In this document: positions 32,159 to 43,565 of the stretch, piece after piece
Layout: the number at the start of each line of letters is the position of its first letter
Position numbering within the stretch: the first letter of the stretch is position 1
Assembly: GCA_016213885.1 (NCBI GenBank)
Contig: JACQZM010000300.1
Coordinates: 1 to 44,299 of the forward strand
Length of the DNA stretch: 44,299 bases
From: Candidatus Rifleibacteriota bacterium
Lineage (GTDB): Bacteria; Muiribacteriota; UBA6191; JACPRK01; JACQZM01
Direction: 5' to 3'
The notes under the pieces: generated by a model
Told to the model about the DNA's origin: nothing
The model's database searches: none
What the model saw: the letters and a program-made list of their open reading frames with translations, nothing else
Made by a program: the position numbers and the translations under genes

Positions 32159-35100
32159 ATGATAACCACGACACGAACTCGCAGCGCCCCACGGCCCTAC
32201 TTCATGGGCATTGCTGCCAGCTCTCTGCCCCGTTCCCACGGAAACCAGCTCCTGTCGATCGTTCTCGGCGCCCTCGTCGTTCTGCTGTTCGTGGGCCTGA
32301 TGCTCGGTCGCGCGGCAGGCGACGACAACCCGCCACGCGCGTACGACGCTCCGCTGGGCCTCTACCGCGTTCAGCTCCCGAAGGGGGTGCACACGCTCGC
32401 CATGCCGCTGGTCCCTTCGGATGCGACCGACCCGGCCGAGGTCTTCGGCACTTCCCTCGAGGCGATCGATCTCCTCGAGTCGTGGGATCCGACCACGTTC
32501 TCGTTCGTGCCGTGCTACTCGAAGATCCCGGCGGTCGTGCCCCCGGACCGGACGCCGATCGGTCCGGTCGTCCGTATCTCCCTGTCGGGGGCCGCCGAGA
32601 TCCGCCTGCGAGGCACTCCGAACGCCAGGCCGTGGGCCGATGCCGTTCGCGACGCGTGGCGCTCCGGCTACTTCGGCACCTGTACCACGTCGCCGATCAC
32701 CCTGGGCGAGCTGTACGGGGCGCTCGGCCAGGACTCCTCGTTCGTCCGCGGGCGGGACGCCCTGTTCTTCTTCGACGTCACGTCGGGCCGCTGGGTCGAC
32801 CTGGCGGACCGGCCGGACAGCTTCCGGCTCCCCCAGGACACGGCGCTGTGCGCGCCGGGCGTGCTGCCGGCGACTGAGCCGGGCGGCCCCGAGACGTCGG
32901 CCCCGTCGGGCCCTCCCGGACATCACACCCTCGGGCAGCAATCCCACCACGGTCCCCCTGTCGGCTCTCGACAGGGACGCGGCGCCGCAGCTGGACGGGG
33001 CCCGCGACTCCTACGGCACGGCGGTCCGTGAGAGCGACTACACGGCCGGGGCGTGGACGTTCGGGTGCACCGGAGGCGTGACGCTCACCGGCTTCCGCTT
33101 CATGGGTTCCGCCGACAATCCGAGGGACGCCGTGGGGATGCTGGAGCTCCCGATCCCGCTGAGCAGGATGACCAGCCTGCCGACCACGGTCCCGGCCCGG
33201 GTCCACTACTCCACCCCGCCCGCCGGCGTGAAGGCGGTGCCGATCCGGTTCGAGGTCCTGGGCATCAGCACGTTCAGCGTCGGCGGCAACGGCGTCACCA
33301 CCGACAACAGGTCGCGTCACTGCCGGATCCTCGCGCCTCCGGGCCCGGCCAACGACGCGATGCCGATCTGGATCGACGCCAAGAACGGCAAGATCATCGG
33401 CCGGGGCAGGGCCGATCTGCCCGCGCTCCGCGGGCTCGACGTGGCCAACGGCAAGCCGCGCGGCGACGAGGCCACGATCGCGAACCGTCCGGTGACGTTC
33501 CTGTACGATCCTGCTCGCAACCAGCGCGTGAACCTCTCCACGTCCGGCTCAGTCAGCTGCACGGGCCCTGCGTTCCAGCTCATAGTGGCCGTCTCGAGCG
33601 ACCCGAAGGTGACCCTTTTTTGCACGTGGGCCGACGCGCGCGAGTACCAGAAGACCGGCGACCCGGGCCGCCTCGCACCCATGCCGCTCGAGTTCCCGGA
33701 CCCGCAGGTCCTGGAGGTCGCCCCGGGTGTGCTGCGCACCAGGACGTTCTGGGCCGAGTACGACGCACCCATCGACAACGCCCTGAGGCTCGGAGTCTCC
33801 ACCAGCTTCGCCGCGCGGACCGTGCAGGCCACGGCGCGGACCACCGACGGCATCGACCTGAGCGCCGTGGACGTGACAGGGGTCGTCACCGCGTCGTTGC
33901 CGCTCGTGCCGAAGGTCCCCGACATCTCTCTGCCGCTGGTCAACCAGAAGATCCCTCTCGCCGGCAAGGACGTGATCCCGCCCATCCCGGTCGTCTACGT
34001 GAGTCGCAGCTCCCCGGGAAGTCTGCGGTTCTTCCGGCAAGGCCTCGTGGAGCTCTCGCACCAGGACTCCCCCACGATCCAGGTGTGGGGCGGCAAGGTC
34101 CAGTTCGTCCTCTCCAACCGCGCCGACGTCCGGTTCGACGTGATCTTCAGGCCGTCCCCCATCTACACGGTGGACGATGACGGCCTGCGGTTCGGGCTGG
34201 CCCCGCGGATCACCCTGCGGCACCAGAACCTGGACTCGGGCGGCGACTTCACCCTCGAGGACGCGTTCGTCACCGTGGGGATCCGGCCCGAGGTGCTCGC
34301 GGAGATCGACTGGAACGTCTTCATCCCCGACACCCTGCCCAAGTTCTCGGCCGAGCTGGCCGTGCTCACGGCGGCGGGACTCGGAACCGCAGCGTACAAC
34401 GCCGACGGCAAGACGCAGATCGGGCTCTCCGCCGGAGCCGGGGCCGCCTTGCTCCTGGCGATGAATCCGCGCCTTCTCGGCCAGGCCAAGAGCTGGTTCT
34501 CCACCCACACCCACCTGGACAAGTTCACGCTCGACGTCGGGATGTCCCTGGTCGGGCGGATCGGGTCGTCCGACCGGCTCACGATCTACGGCAAGGACGT
34601 GTGGGTCAGCAAGCGCAGCGACCGCCCGGTCCCGGGCACCACCTCGACGACCAAGGAGATGCCCCCGCTCTCCGAGGACGTGACCAAGGAGGCAGGGATC
34701 GCCTACGAGCACTTCTCCGGCGACTCGCCGGTCCAGCTCTCGGCCCGGTTCAAGTACCGGAGAGGAGGCAAGCTGGGGCGCGACGAGACGCGCCGCCTGG
34801 AGATCGACGGCGAGTACCAGCTCCCGTCGGGATGGCTCTGGGCCTCGAACCGGACCGCGACCGGACAGTGGATCCTCACGAACCAGAAGCTCGGCGGCGA
34901 CCCGGGGCAACCGGACCTGAGGACCAACCGGAGGGAGTTCCGCGCCACGGACCTGATCTCCCTGAGCAGCGCCGATCTCGATGCGCCGGACTTCTCCGAG
35001 GCGATCAACTTCGACCTCTCGGAGCTCTCGTGCATGTCCTCCGCGGCGGAGCAGAAGGTCCCCACCGGGAGCGTGAAGGTGGTCAGGACCCAGAAGTTCG

Positions 35101-38100
35101 CGGTCCAGGCGTTCGGCGGGGTCGTCAGCTCCGGGCCGTCGAGCGGCTCCACGTTCCAGGTGCTCCTGGACGCGATGTGGGACCGCAAGTCCGAGCAGCC
35201 GCCCGGCGGCGGCCAGGCCCCCCCGACGCCCGCCCAGGCTCCGTCCACCGGTTTCTTCTCCCAGCTCCTGCGGCTCTTCTCGAACGACGGTCCCTCCCTT
35301 CCGGACTGGACCGGCTCCGCGCAGCAGCAGAGGCTGGCGGTCAACCTGAGCTTCGTGGGCGCCGGCAACGACCGGGTCCGTCTGAACAGCGTGAGCGGCC
35401 TGGTCGTGGCGAGCGGCCCGCGGGTGTTCTCGGCGGAGCTCGGGGTGCGGACCACGTCCGGGCCGCAGTGGGGAACGATCTGTGGGTACGTGGAGAAGTC
35501 GCCGAGGGGCTGGGAGGGCGGCGCCGACGTGAAGGAGCTCCCGCTGGGCAGCAAGGTCAGCGTCCGGAGCGCCTACTTCCGCGTCAAACCGCCGGCCCCG
35601 GCCAGGAAGCTCCCGTTCTACAGGCGAGTGGCGGTCGGCGGGCTGTTCGGGATCGACCCCAACGGCTCCGAGACGTTCACCGACGCCGGGGTGAACGTCG
35701 GCTTCGACGTCGACCTGGAGGACAAGGGTGGCTCCCTGTTCCTCAACCTGCCCGGCTCGCTCTTCGGGTCCGACCGTCTCAAGGCGGCGGGCGCAACCGG
35801 CGCGCTCGCGTTCTCCGAGTCCTGGAGCCTGAAGCACATCGAGCTCGAGGTGTACTCGAAGTTCTGTCCCCCGTGGTCGAGCCGGGACGTCGACGGCAAG
35901 CCCTACTGTGACAAGCTCATGGAGGTCGCGGCCAGCTTCCGTGGCGAGGGCGCCCCGTCCGTGTTCGCGGCGAGGGTCTCCGGCATCTCCACCGCACCGC
36001 TCTACGACGACGGCATGATCATCTTCGACCACGTCGGCATCGGCTACGACAGGTTCGTGAAGATGCTGACCTACGACGGGGGCGTCGAGATCAAGATGCC
36101 GAGCATGTTCGTCAAGAGCTTCAAGCCGTTCCTGCAGACGCCTGCGAAGATCTCGGGCCGCCTGATCGGCGCGAGCAAGGTCGGCGGCGACTCCGGGGAC
36201 CGGAAGAACAACGTGACGGTCCTGGCCACCCTCGACCCGTACCTCCAGATCGGGATCTCGGACTACGCATCGATCCGGCTCGAGACCCTCCAGTTCCGCA
36301 AGGGCAGCCCGTTCGCTCTCGACTCCAGCGCCGTGCTGCAGACCGGGAGCACCACCACGCCGCTCTCCCTGGCGTTCGACGCCGCGTCATCGGCGATGAG
36401 CTTCGCGGTCACCGATCCGAACAAGGTCGTGGAGCTGGGGATGGGAGGCCTGTCCCTCTCGATCCGCAACTTCGGGGCGAGGCTCGCCTCGGTCAACGGG
36501 GTGGGACACTTCACGATCTCAGGCGACGCGCAGGTCACGGTCTTTGGCCGTCGGTTCTCCGGCACTCTCGCCGGCGACGTGGGCAAGGACGGCTCCCTGT
36601 CGTTCGCGATCTCCAGGCTCGGCGGCTCCGACGGCGGGATCGGAGGCGACCTGGAGGGGTTCAAGGTCGCCTGCGAAGCGCTCTCCATCACGTCGGCGCG
36701 CACCGGGTCCGGCGGCCGGTCCACCCAGACCTCCGTGTCCGCCAGCCTCTCGTTCCCGCCGGGCTGGCCCGGCATCGGCGGCCAGACCGTGAAGGGCTCC
36801 ATCGAGTTCGGCACCGGCGGCGACTTCGGGTTCTCGGTCGAGACCGGACTGGACCTCGGGCTGTCCGGCATCCCGGTGGAGCTCGACATCCACCAGTTCA
36901 TGGTCCGCCGCCAGAGCGGCAAGTTCAGCGTCGAGGGCTCCGCCACGCTCAAGCTCCTCAGGCCGATCAACACCATCCTGGGCAACACCGGCGACAATCC
37001 GGTGTCGTTCGACTGCGACATCGGCCTGACGACCGACAAGAAGGTCAAGTTCGCGGCGAAGCTCAACCAGGACATGCTGGACATCCCGTTCGACATCGTC
37101 ATCGCCTCCGGCCGCCTCAAGTGCAAGTCGATCGCGGTGTCCACCGGCCCGGACCTGGTCCTGGACATCGAGCTTCGCCTGTCGAGCCCCGCCTCGTTCC
37201 TGATGACGATCTCGGCGCTGCTCCGGGGTCAGCGGGTCTCGTTCTCCATCGTCTGCGATCCTCCGCTCCAGGTGCGCGTGCCGCTCCTCGACTTCGGGCT
37301 GGCCAACCTGACCTACGACCAGGTGTTCCCGGGTTTCATGGGCTTCGGCGGAACCGGCCACTTCAAGGTCGGCTACGACGACATCTTCGCTTTCACCACG
37401 AGCCTCGAGAACCTGCTGTACATCCTTCCCTCGTCGCTGCCGCCGTTCGGGTTCCCGTTCTTCGACGAGCTCTCCCTGGGGCTCAAGCTGTTCGGGTTCG
37501 GCGGCGTGATCGGCCTCCGCATGCGGGCGCCCCAGATCCCGGACACGGCCACGGCGATCAAGTTCGTGCTAAACGTGATCACCGGGTTCAAGGACAACGA
37601 CTGGGGGCCGCTGGAGGACTTCCTCCGCGGCGAGGCGGCCGACAAGATCAAGCAGCTCTTCCCGAGCCCGGGGATCGGCGACATCGCCCTCGGGATCCGG
37701 AGGGAGCTCAGGCCGATCTTCCCCAACCTGCCGCTGGCCAAGCTCCAGCCCACGGACAGCGACGACTCGCTGAAGCTGTCGATCCTGTCGGGCTTCAAGG
37801 AGCTCACAGACCTGATCCCGTCGTCGGACCTGGCCGACGGGGTCGTGCAGACGCTCAAGTTCTGCGGCAACGTGGGCCGGGTGTTCCAGGACCCGAAGAA
37901 CGTGGTGGAGCTGATCCCGCGCAGCCTGAGGACCGGGTCCATGGACTTCAGCTTCGTCGGGTCGACGGCGATCGCCGGGAGCTACTCGATCCAGCCCCGC
38001 GAGGACATCAAGATGTCCGGGAACGCGCCGCTGCTCCCCTCGTTCTACGACCTCTCGAAGGTGTGCGAATGGCTGGCCACGGGCGTGACGCCGGTGCGGG

Positions 38101-40883
38101 CCGTGGTGAGCGGGCGCGCCGGGCTGGTCACGACGAGCTTCGCCTTCGGCGATTCCGCGGGAACCAGCTTCGGGGGCACCGTGAAGGACCGGTGGACGCC
38201 GCTCAGGCTCGACGTCGACCGGGCGCTGGAGCTGATGAACAAGGCGGCGCGGCCCGACCGGTTGTTCGAACCCGACGACGCGCTGGCGTTCCATCTCCAG
38301 GGCGCCGTGGCCGCCGGCGGGGTGTTCCTGCCCTGCGGGAAGGCGCTCCTGACCAAGGACGGGAAGTCCAGCCTCACCCTGACCGGGTACACGCCCCCGT
38401 TCACCGTCACCAGGGCCGGCCAGACGCTGTTCGACGGCAAGGTCCAGCTCATGCGGACCATCACCCAGACCGTGCCGGGCGGCCGGTTGAACCTCTACTC
38501 CACGGTGGTGCAGGAGGGTTCGGCCCGGATGACCTCCGTGGTCACGGCGGAGTTCGTGCCCGACGACGCGGCGATGAAGCGCTACCAGGCCGACTTCTCG
38601 GTCTGGAACGCGAAGAAGACCGCCTTCGTGCAGTGGTCCCAGAAGTCGAGGAGATGGGACCAGAAGCGGCAGAAAGCCCAGGAGACCGGGCAGTCGCTGT
38701 CGGCCGACGACCCGGACAACCCGGGCCCGATGCCGGAGAGCCCCGGTGACGAGCCGAAGCCCCCGGACACGGCGCCGGTGTCGCTGGGCGAGGTGGTCCG
38801 GGCCCCGGTCTTCGATCTGGCCACCGGTCGGGGGAGCCGCGACTTCCGGTCCGCGTCGGTGGCCGACTGGCAGTTCGTCTACTATCTGGACGACACCGGG
38901 GACACCCAGGCCACGTTCACGAGCTACGGCTCGATGAAGTTCACGGCCCCGGGCACGGTGTTCACGGCGCTGTACAAGGGATCGCTCCTGCCGGACATGC
39001 GGCGGATGTTCCAGCGGGTGGAGCCGTTCAAGGAGGCCACCTTCGCCACCGACTGCTCGAGCTTCGCCCTCGGCCAGACGGTGTGGTCGGCTCTGTTCAA
39101 CAGCCCCGCCTTCTCCCCGGACGTGGACCATGTCGAGGTCGACCGCAGGCAGGTGACGGTCTTCCTCAGGAGCGGCGACCTGATGAAGTTCCGGCTGGAC
39201 GACGTGGGGTACTACCTGACGCCGCCGGCCGGCGACGCGACGACGCAGAAGTCCGCGACGATCGACGCGGCCGCCGACCTCGACAGCTTCGAGATGAAGG
39301 ACAAGCTGCTGGTGGCCCGGCCGTTCGCCGTGCACGTGAAGGGAGCGGGCGAGTCCCGGTCCGCGGACCGGGTCCAGGTGAACGACCTGGTGGTCTTCGA
39401 CGGGTCCGAGGACATGGCCCGGTTCCTCGCTCGCTGCAAGGAGCAGAAGGTCAAGCTCGAGCAGACCGACCTGAAGAAGTTCGAGTCGCTCGGCCTGACG
39501 CCCCGCGGCGATCCGCTCGTGGTCCGATCGCTCACCATAGGAGCCGCGTCGGGAATGGTGGAGCTCGACCTGCGGCCTCTGGAGATCCAGGTGGTTCGAC
39601 GGGCCGACTCGATGCCGCTCTTCTCGATCACCACCACCACGGTCGACGCCTTCGACATCGCGAAGAGAGGGGGGCCGTTCGGCGACCCGGTTCCCTACCC
39701 GCCCGGGCCCGGCCTGTTCTACGTGTCGAGCTCCACGGTCATGTCCGCCTCGGGCATCCCGCCGGGGATGCCCTCGACCGGGCCCGTGGCGATCGCCTCC
39801 AACCGGATCGACCTGAACGCGGTACTCGGCACGGACGTGCTCGTCCGGGAGGTGCGGATCGACTCGCCCGCGGGGATCGCCGGCCGCTACAGCGTCGTGG
39901 GGCCGTCGTACCTGAGCGGCACGACCGGCCAGGGTGGGCTGACCGTGACCGGGGACCCGACCCTCGGCATGTCCGCCGAGGTGCCCGGATCTCCTGGCCC
40001 GGTGAAGCTTCTGGCCGGGCCTACCGGCGGGGCGAGCGGCAAGATCTGGGCGTACAACGGCCTGTGGCCGATCGAGGTCGTCCGTGAAGCCGGCAGGTTG
40101 ACCGGGAAGTTCTCTTTCTGTCCCGGAACGTTCTCGGAGGGCGGGCTGATGGCCTCCCTGCGCCTGGGGCTCGCGCCGGCGCAGACCGGATTCGAGGCGT
40201 CCATCTCCGGGGCGATCGGGTTCGATGGCCGGTTCCACTTCGAGGGGCAGGCGATGCTGACCGTCTTCGGCCGCGACATCGCCGATGCCAGGTTCGTGCT
40301 GGACTCGTCCGACGGCCTGATCGTCCACGGCAGGATGGACGTCTACATCGCCAGGAGCGACGTGGACATCCGCGTCTCGTCGTCGGGGGCGTCGGTCTAC
40401 GGCGACCTGGGGGTCGGCTACGGGGGAACCGGCTTCTACGGGGTGATCTCGGCCCAGGTACCCGGGGACACGGACGTCCACACCCGGGGCCAGCTCCGCA
40501 TCGCCGGGCGCGGCCTCACGTCCGGGGAGTTCACCATCACCCGCGACGGCACCATCTCGACCGGGTGGTCGCTCAGCGCCGGCGTCGCCTCGATCGGCGC
40601 GACGCTCACGTTCAAGTTCATCGACGGGGTCCGGGTGAGAGGCGAGTTCGACGCCAGCGTGAACGTCTACATCGGGTCGTTCTCCTACGGCTGGGGGGCC
40701 GACATCTCCTCCTCGGGCGACGTGAGCGTCGAGTTCTACCCGATCACGCTCACGTTCAACGTCTGCAGCGGCAGCGTGTCCGTGGACATCGCCAACGCGG
40801 CGGTCGAGGCCTTCAACAAGGCCAAGAAGGCGCTGGAGGAAGCCGCCAGGAAGGTGGCCAGCTGGTTCTCGAGCTGGTTCTGA
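32159..40883 (+). CDS. Giant (~2,900 aa) membrane-anchored, beta-rich exported protein, frame change near 32912
   Basis: From ATG 32159 the frame gives a basic N-terminus and one membrane segment (LLSIVLGALVVLLFVGLMLG, ~31-50), then ~200 residues ending ETSAPSGPPG. At nt 32905-32918 (gggccctccc) coding moves to the +1 frame (PDITPSGSNPTTVPLSALDR) and stays open to TGA 40881-40883, so one extra base in a GC run or a true frameshift is likely. The protein is dominated by beta-strand patterns. Recurrent motifs are GDAQVTVFGRRFSG (nt ~36525) and GQAMLTVFGRDIAD (nt ~40246), each followed by alternating hydrophobic strands. A charged, Pro-rich linker (nt 38574-38770) separates two large parts. The C-terminus is an amphipathic helix (AFNKAKKALEEAARKVASWF). 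A long extended beta structure (surface fibre, or AsmA/VPS13-like lipid conduit) is plausible; no family is recognised. Confidence 0.7.
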
Positions 40884-40911
40884 CACATCGAGTGATGGAG
40901 GTTTGCGCTCA

Positions 40912-42843
40912 ATGACACGGTCGAGGGCTCCCATGGCCTTGGTGCTTCTCCTGGCCGTCGTGTCGGCCGCGGTGGGCCAGCAGGGTCCGCCGCGACGCGT
41001 CACTCTCCTCGGAACCGATCAGATCAACCTGCCCGGGGCGCTCCAGAAGGTGGCCCGGGAGATGTTCCGGCCCCCCATGGGCACGGTGCTCTCGATCGAG
41101 AAGGAGCATGAGCACTGGCGGATCAACGACTCCGTGATGTTCGAGAAGTACCGCGTCACGGGCCCCGACGAGAGCCGACTCGGCCAGTTCGTACGGATGC
41201 GGTCGTTCGGCGCCGGGGGGACCAGGGTCGACCTGGCGCTCCAGATCGAGAAGGGGACGATCGTCGCTGCGCGGCCGATCCAGCCTGTGGTGCTGCGCGG
41301 CCGCCCGCTGGCGGACTTGCCCGAGATCCTGGTGAGCCTGAGCTCGAACCGCGTGTCCGAGATCTCCTCCGGGGTCTCGTGCATCTTCGACGGGCTCCAG
41401 TACCTGGACCAGGTGGCCAGCGGCCCGGTGGACTCGAAGCTCGGCCGGGACACGACGATGGCGCTGGCGTTCGCCCTCTTCGCGAAGTCCCCGCCGCTGG
41501 AGCCGGGGACCCGCATGCCGCACTTCACGACCCGTGACGAGAGAGGCTCGCCTGTGGAGCCTGCCATGTTCAGGGGGCAGACCACTGTGCTGCTCGCGGG
41601 CACCCTGCTGGCCGACCTGGACCGGCGGGTGTTCGACTCGGTCCATCGGTGGTTGCGCGAGCACCCGTCCCGCTTCCGGCTGGTCGAGCTGGTGCAGGGC
41701 GGCGCTCCGTTCATCGCCTCGTACCGGCGGCGGGGCGGCAAGTTCGAGGGGCTCGTGGTGCCGGACCAGGACCGGAAGGTGTTCCGGGCGCTCCACGGGA
41801 TCTTCACGCCGCACCTCTTCGTCTACGGGCCGGACGGAGTGCTGGCCAGGCACATCAAGGCCCACGAGCTCGACACTCCGGCCCGCGTCGCGGCGGAGCT
41901 CTCGAAGATCGGGGAAGGGGCACCGGCGCCGGTGGCCGCCCTGCCCGACGACCGGTTCGACCCGGTTCCGTCGCTGGTCAAGATCGCGGGGACGCTGTAC
42001 CCGGAGAGCGCGCCGGCAACCGTGACCGTGACGCGCGTCAAGACGCTGGAACGGTTCCTGGAGGGTTTCCGGTACGAGACGTACGGAACGGTCGACGCGG
42101 CGGGGAAGCAGCAGGGTGAGCTCGTTCGCGTGCAGGCGTTCCCGGATGCCCGGTCCACCATCGACTTCGCCGTGCGGGTGGCCGACGGGAAGGTCGTGGG
42201 GATGGAGCCGGTGCGGCCGATCCGGACGGGTGGGGTCAAGATCGTGGGCCTGCCCGTCCTGTTCAAACGGCTCGAGAGGCGCGCGATGAGCCAGTACGCC
42301 GGGGGCCTTGCCGACGTGTTCCGGGGGCTGGCGTTGCTCGAGGAGGGCGCTGCGGGCCCGCTGCGGCCGCCGCCGCGGACGTCCGGCGCGGCGCCGCTGC
42401 TGGTGGTTCGCGAGAGGCGGCCGGTCGTCGGCGACCACATGCCTGAGTTCTCGGTCACCACGCTGGGGCGGGCGGACGTGTCCTTGCGGATGCTCAAGGG
42501 CCGGCCGCTGGTGGTCGTGGTGGCCGACGTTCGATCGGGGCTTTCGCGCGACATGCTGCACTACGCGGCGGTGGCTCTTTCGCGGCGGCCGCAGGTGGTG
42601 TTCCTGCCTGTGCTGAACAACCGTGAGGGCGACCTGTCGCTGATCGCGCATGCCGGGGTGGAGACCGCCGGCTGGCTTCCGCGCGCGGTCCTCGACTTCG
42701 ACGGGGGTCTGAGGCGGGCGTTCGCTGCGCCGATGCTGCCCTACATGATCCTGTACGACAAGTATGGCCACGTGGTCGGCCACACGTACTGGAAGGGCAC
42801 GGCCGCGATGGAGAGGGATCTCGCGGCGCTGGGCGAGCGGTAG
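40912..42843 (+). CDS. Exported tandem-duplicated thioredoxin-like protein lacking CxxC
   Basis: A 643-aa protein with a signal peptide (APMALVLLLAVVSAAVGQQG). ATG 40912 was chosen because atggagg lies ~10 bases upstream; the in-frame TTG 40903 is less likely. The chain is an internal duplication. Residues ~30-190 and ~357-495 share a first module (FVRMRSFGAGGTRVDLALQI against LVRVQAFPDARSTIDFAVRV). Each is followed by a thioredoxin/AhpC-like module (EPGTRMPHFTTRDERGSPVE at ~198 and VVGDHMPEFSVTTLGRADVS at ~504). Where peroxiredoxins and TlpA proteins have their active-site Cys, these read LLAGTLLADLD and VVADVRSGLS, with no CxxC, so they should be redox-inactive binding folds. It starts 28 bases after the giant gene and is the last member of the exported-protein run. 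Confidence 0.72.
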   Translation: MTRSRAPMALVLLLAVVSAAVGQQGPPRRVTLLGTDQINLPGALQKVAREMFRPPMGTVLSIEKEHEHWRINDSVMFEKYRVTGPDESRLGQFVRMRSFGAGGTRVDLALQIEKGTIVAARPIQPVVLRGRPLADLPEILVSLSSNRVSEISSGVSCIFDGLQYLDQVASGPVDSKLGRDTTMALAFALFAKSPPLEPGTRMPHFTTRDERGSPVEPAMFRGQTTVLLAGTLLADLDRRVFDSVHRWLREHPSRFRLVELVQGGAPFIASYRRRGGKFEGLVVPDQDRKVFRALHGIFTPHLFVYGPDGVLARHIKAHELDTPARVAAELSKIGEGAPAPVAALPDDRFDPVPSLVKIAGTLYPESAPATVTVTRVKTLERFLEGFRYETYGTVDAAGKQQGELVRVQAFPDARSTIDFAVRVADGKVVGMEPVRPIRTGGVKIVGLPVLFKRLERRAMSQYAGGLADVFRGLALLEEGAAGPLRPPPRTSGAAPLLVVRERRPVVGDHMPEFSVTTLGRADVSLRMLKGRPLVVVVADVRSGLSRDMLHYAAVALSRRPQVVFLPVLNNREGDLSLIAHAGVETAGWLPRAVLDFDGGLRRAFAAPMLPYMILYDKYGHVVGHTYWKGTAAMERDLAALGER

Positions 42844-43076
42844 GAGGGTGGTGCCGCTCTCCATGGTCCCAAAAGCCGCAGGATGCTACGCGGCAGCTCT
42901 TCCGGAACCAGTCCGCGTGGTCTTCGGTACCAGGCCGAACGTCGAGCGACCACCCGTCCTGGCCAGGCCCGCTTCGGCGGCGAAGGCTCCCCCCAGGGTC
43001 CGGCACAGATCTCGCGGTCCTCGAATCCGCCTCTGGCCTGGGGCGAGCTCGTGGGCCCTCAGGAGGTTCTTGGGGT
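42844..43076. other. Intergenic between convergent genes
   Basis: The 233 bases between two convergent stop codons hold no gene I can support. A minus-strand frame continuing under the next gene reads GGAFAAEAGLARTGGRSTFG near 42930-42990 and looks somewhat protein-like, but it has no start and no known family. Confidence 0.4.
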
Positions 43077-43490
43077 CTACTTCCGCGCGTTCCGCACCAC
43101 GTACTGGAAAGCGGCAACGTCGAAGAGTGGATAGACGTTGGGCGGGCTCGCCGAATCGACCGCGACAGCATTGAAGCTCACCCGGAAGGTGCCAGTTTGA
43201 CCAGGTTGAAGCGCGTCCATGAGCGGTATCGTGATCACGGCAGTGCCGTTCGCCACCTCGGTCATCGTGTCCACTGCGCCATCGGACACCCGATCGATCA
43301 TCCGGAAGAACTGGACGCGAACGGGCGGGGTGAACCCCTGAAGGCGAAAGCCCGCCTTGACGACCGGCGTGTTCACCACCTGATCGTTCGGTGGTGGCGG
43401 ATCGACGATGGCAACGGCAGAAATCGTCTGCGCCGTGACGGCAGAAGACAAGAGCGCGATCAGCACGAGCGCGGCGAACAATCGATTCAT
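43077..43490 (-). CDS. Small exported protein of unknown function (137 aa)
   Basis: A minus-strand gene with ATG at 43490 and AGGAG seven to eleven bases upstream. The signal peptide is clear (MNRLFAALVLIALLSSAVTA, cleavage likely after TA before QTISA). The ~117-residue mature part is beta-rich: AVAIVDPPPPNDQVVNTPVV, GFRLQGFTPPVRVQFFRMID, GTAVITIPLMDALQPGQTGT, FDVAAFQYVVRNARK. The pattern of alternating strands suggests a single immunoglobulin-like or other beta-sandwich domain. It has its own promoter (43537-43565) and is convergent to the exported-protein operon, so it is an independent transcription unit. No family recognised. Confidence 0.75.
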   Translation of the reverse strand: MNRLFAALVLIALLSSAVTAQTISAVAIVDPPPPNDQVVNTPVVKAGFRLQGFTPPVRVQFFRMIDRVSDGAVDTMTEVANGTAVITIPLMDALQPGQTGTFRVSFNAVAVDSASPPNVYPLFDVAAFQYVVRNARK

Positions 43491-43536
43491 GATACTCCTG
43501 GCCTTCCGGGTTGCCCCGTTCAAGGGAGCGCACTCA

Positions 43537-43565
43537 ATTATACGGATGAATGAGGGAAGTGTCCA
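43537..43565 (-). promoter_or_regulatory. Near-consensus sigma-70-type promoter for the small exported protein
   Basis: Read on the minus strand: TGGACA (-35, 43565-43560, 5 of 6 to consensus), a 17-base spacer and TATAAT (-10, 43542-43537, perfect). Transcription would begin near 43530, giving a ~40-base leader before ATG 43490. It lies in an AT-richer patch of otherwise GC-rich DNA, the clearest promoter in the window. Confidence 0.7.

Noticed and set aside
42886..43079. Minus-strand coding tail (GGAFAAEAGLARTGGRSTFG)
   Set aside because: Looks slightly protein-like but has no start codon, no family, and runs antisense/out of frame under a supported gene.
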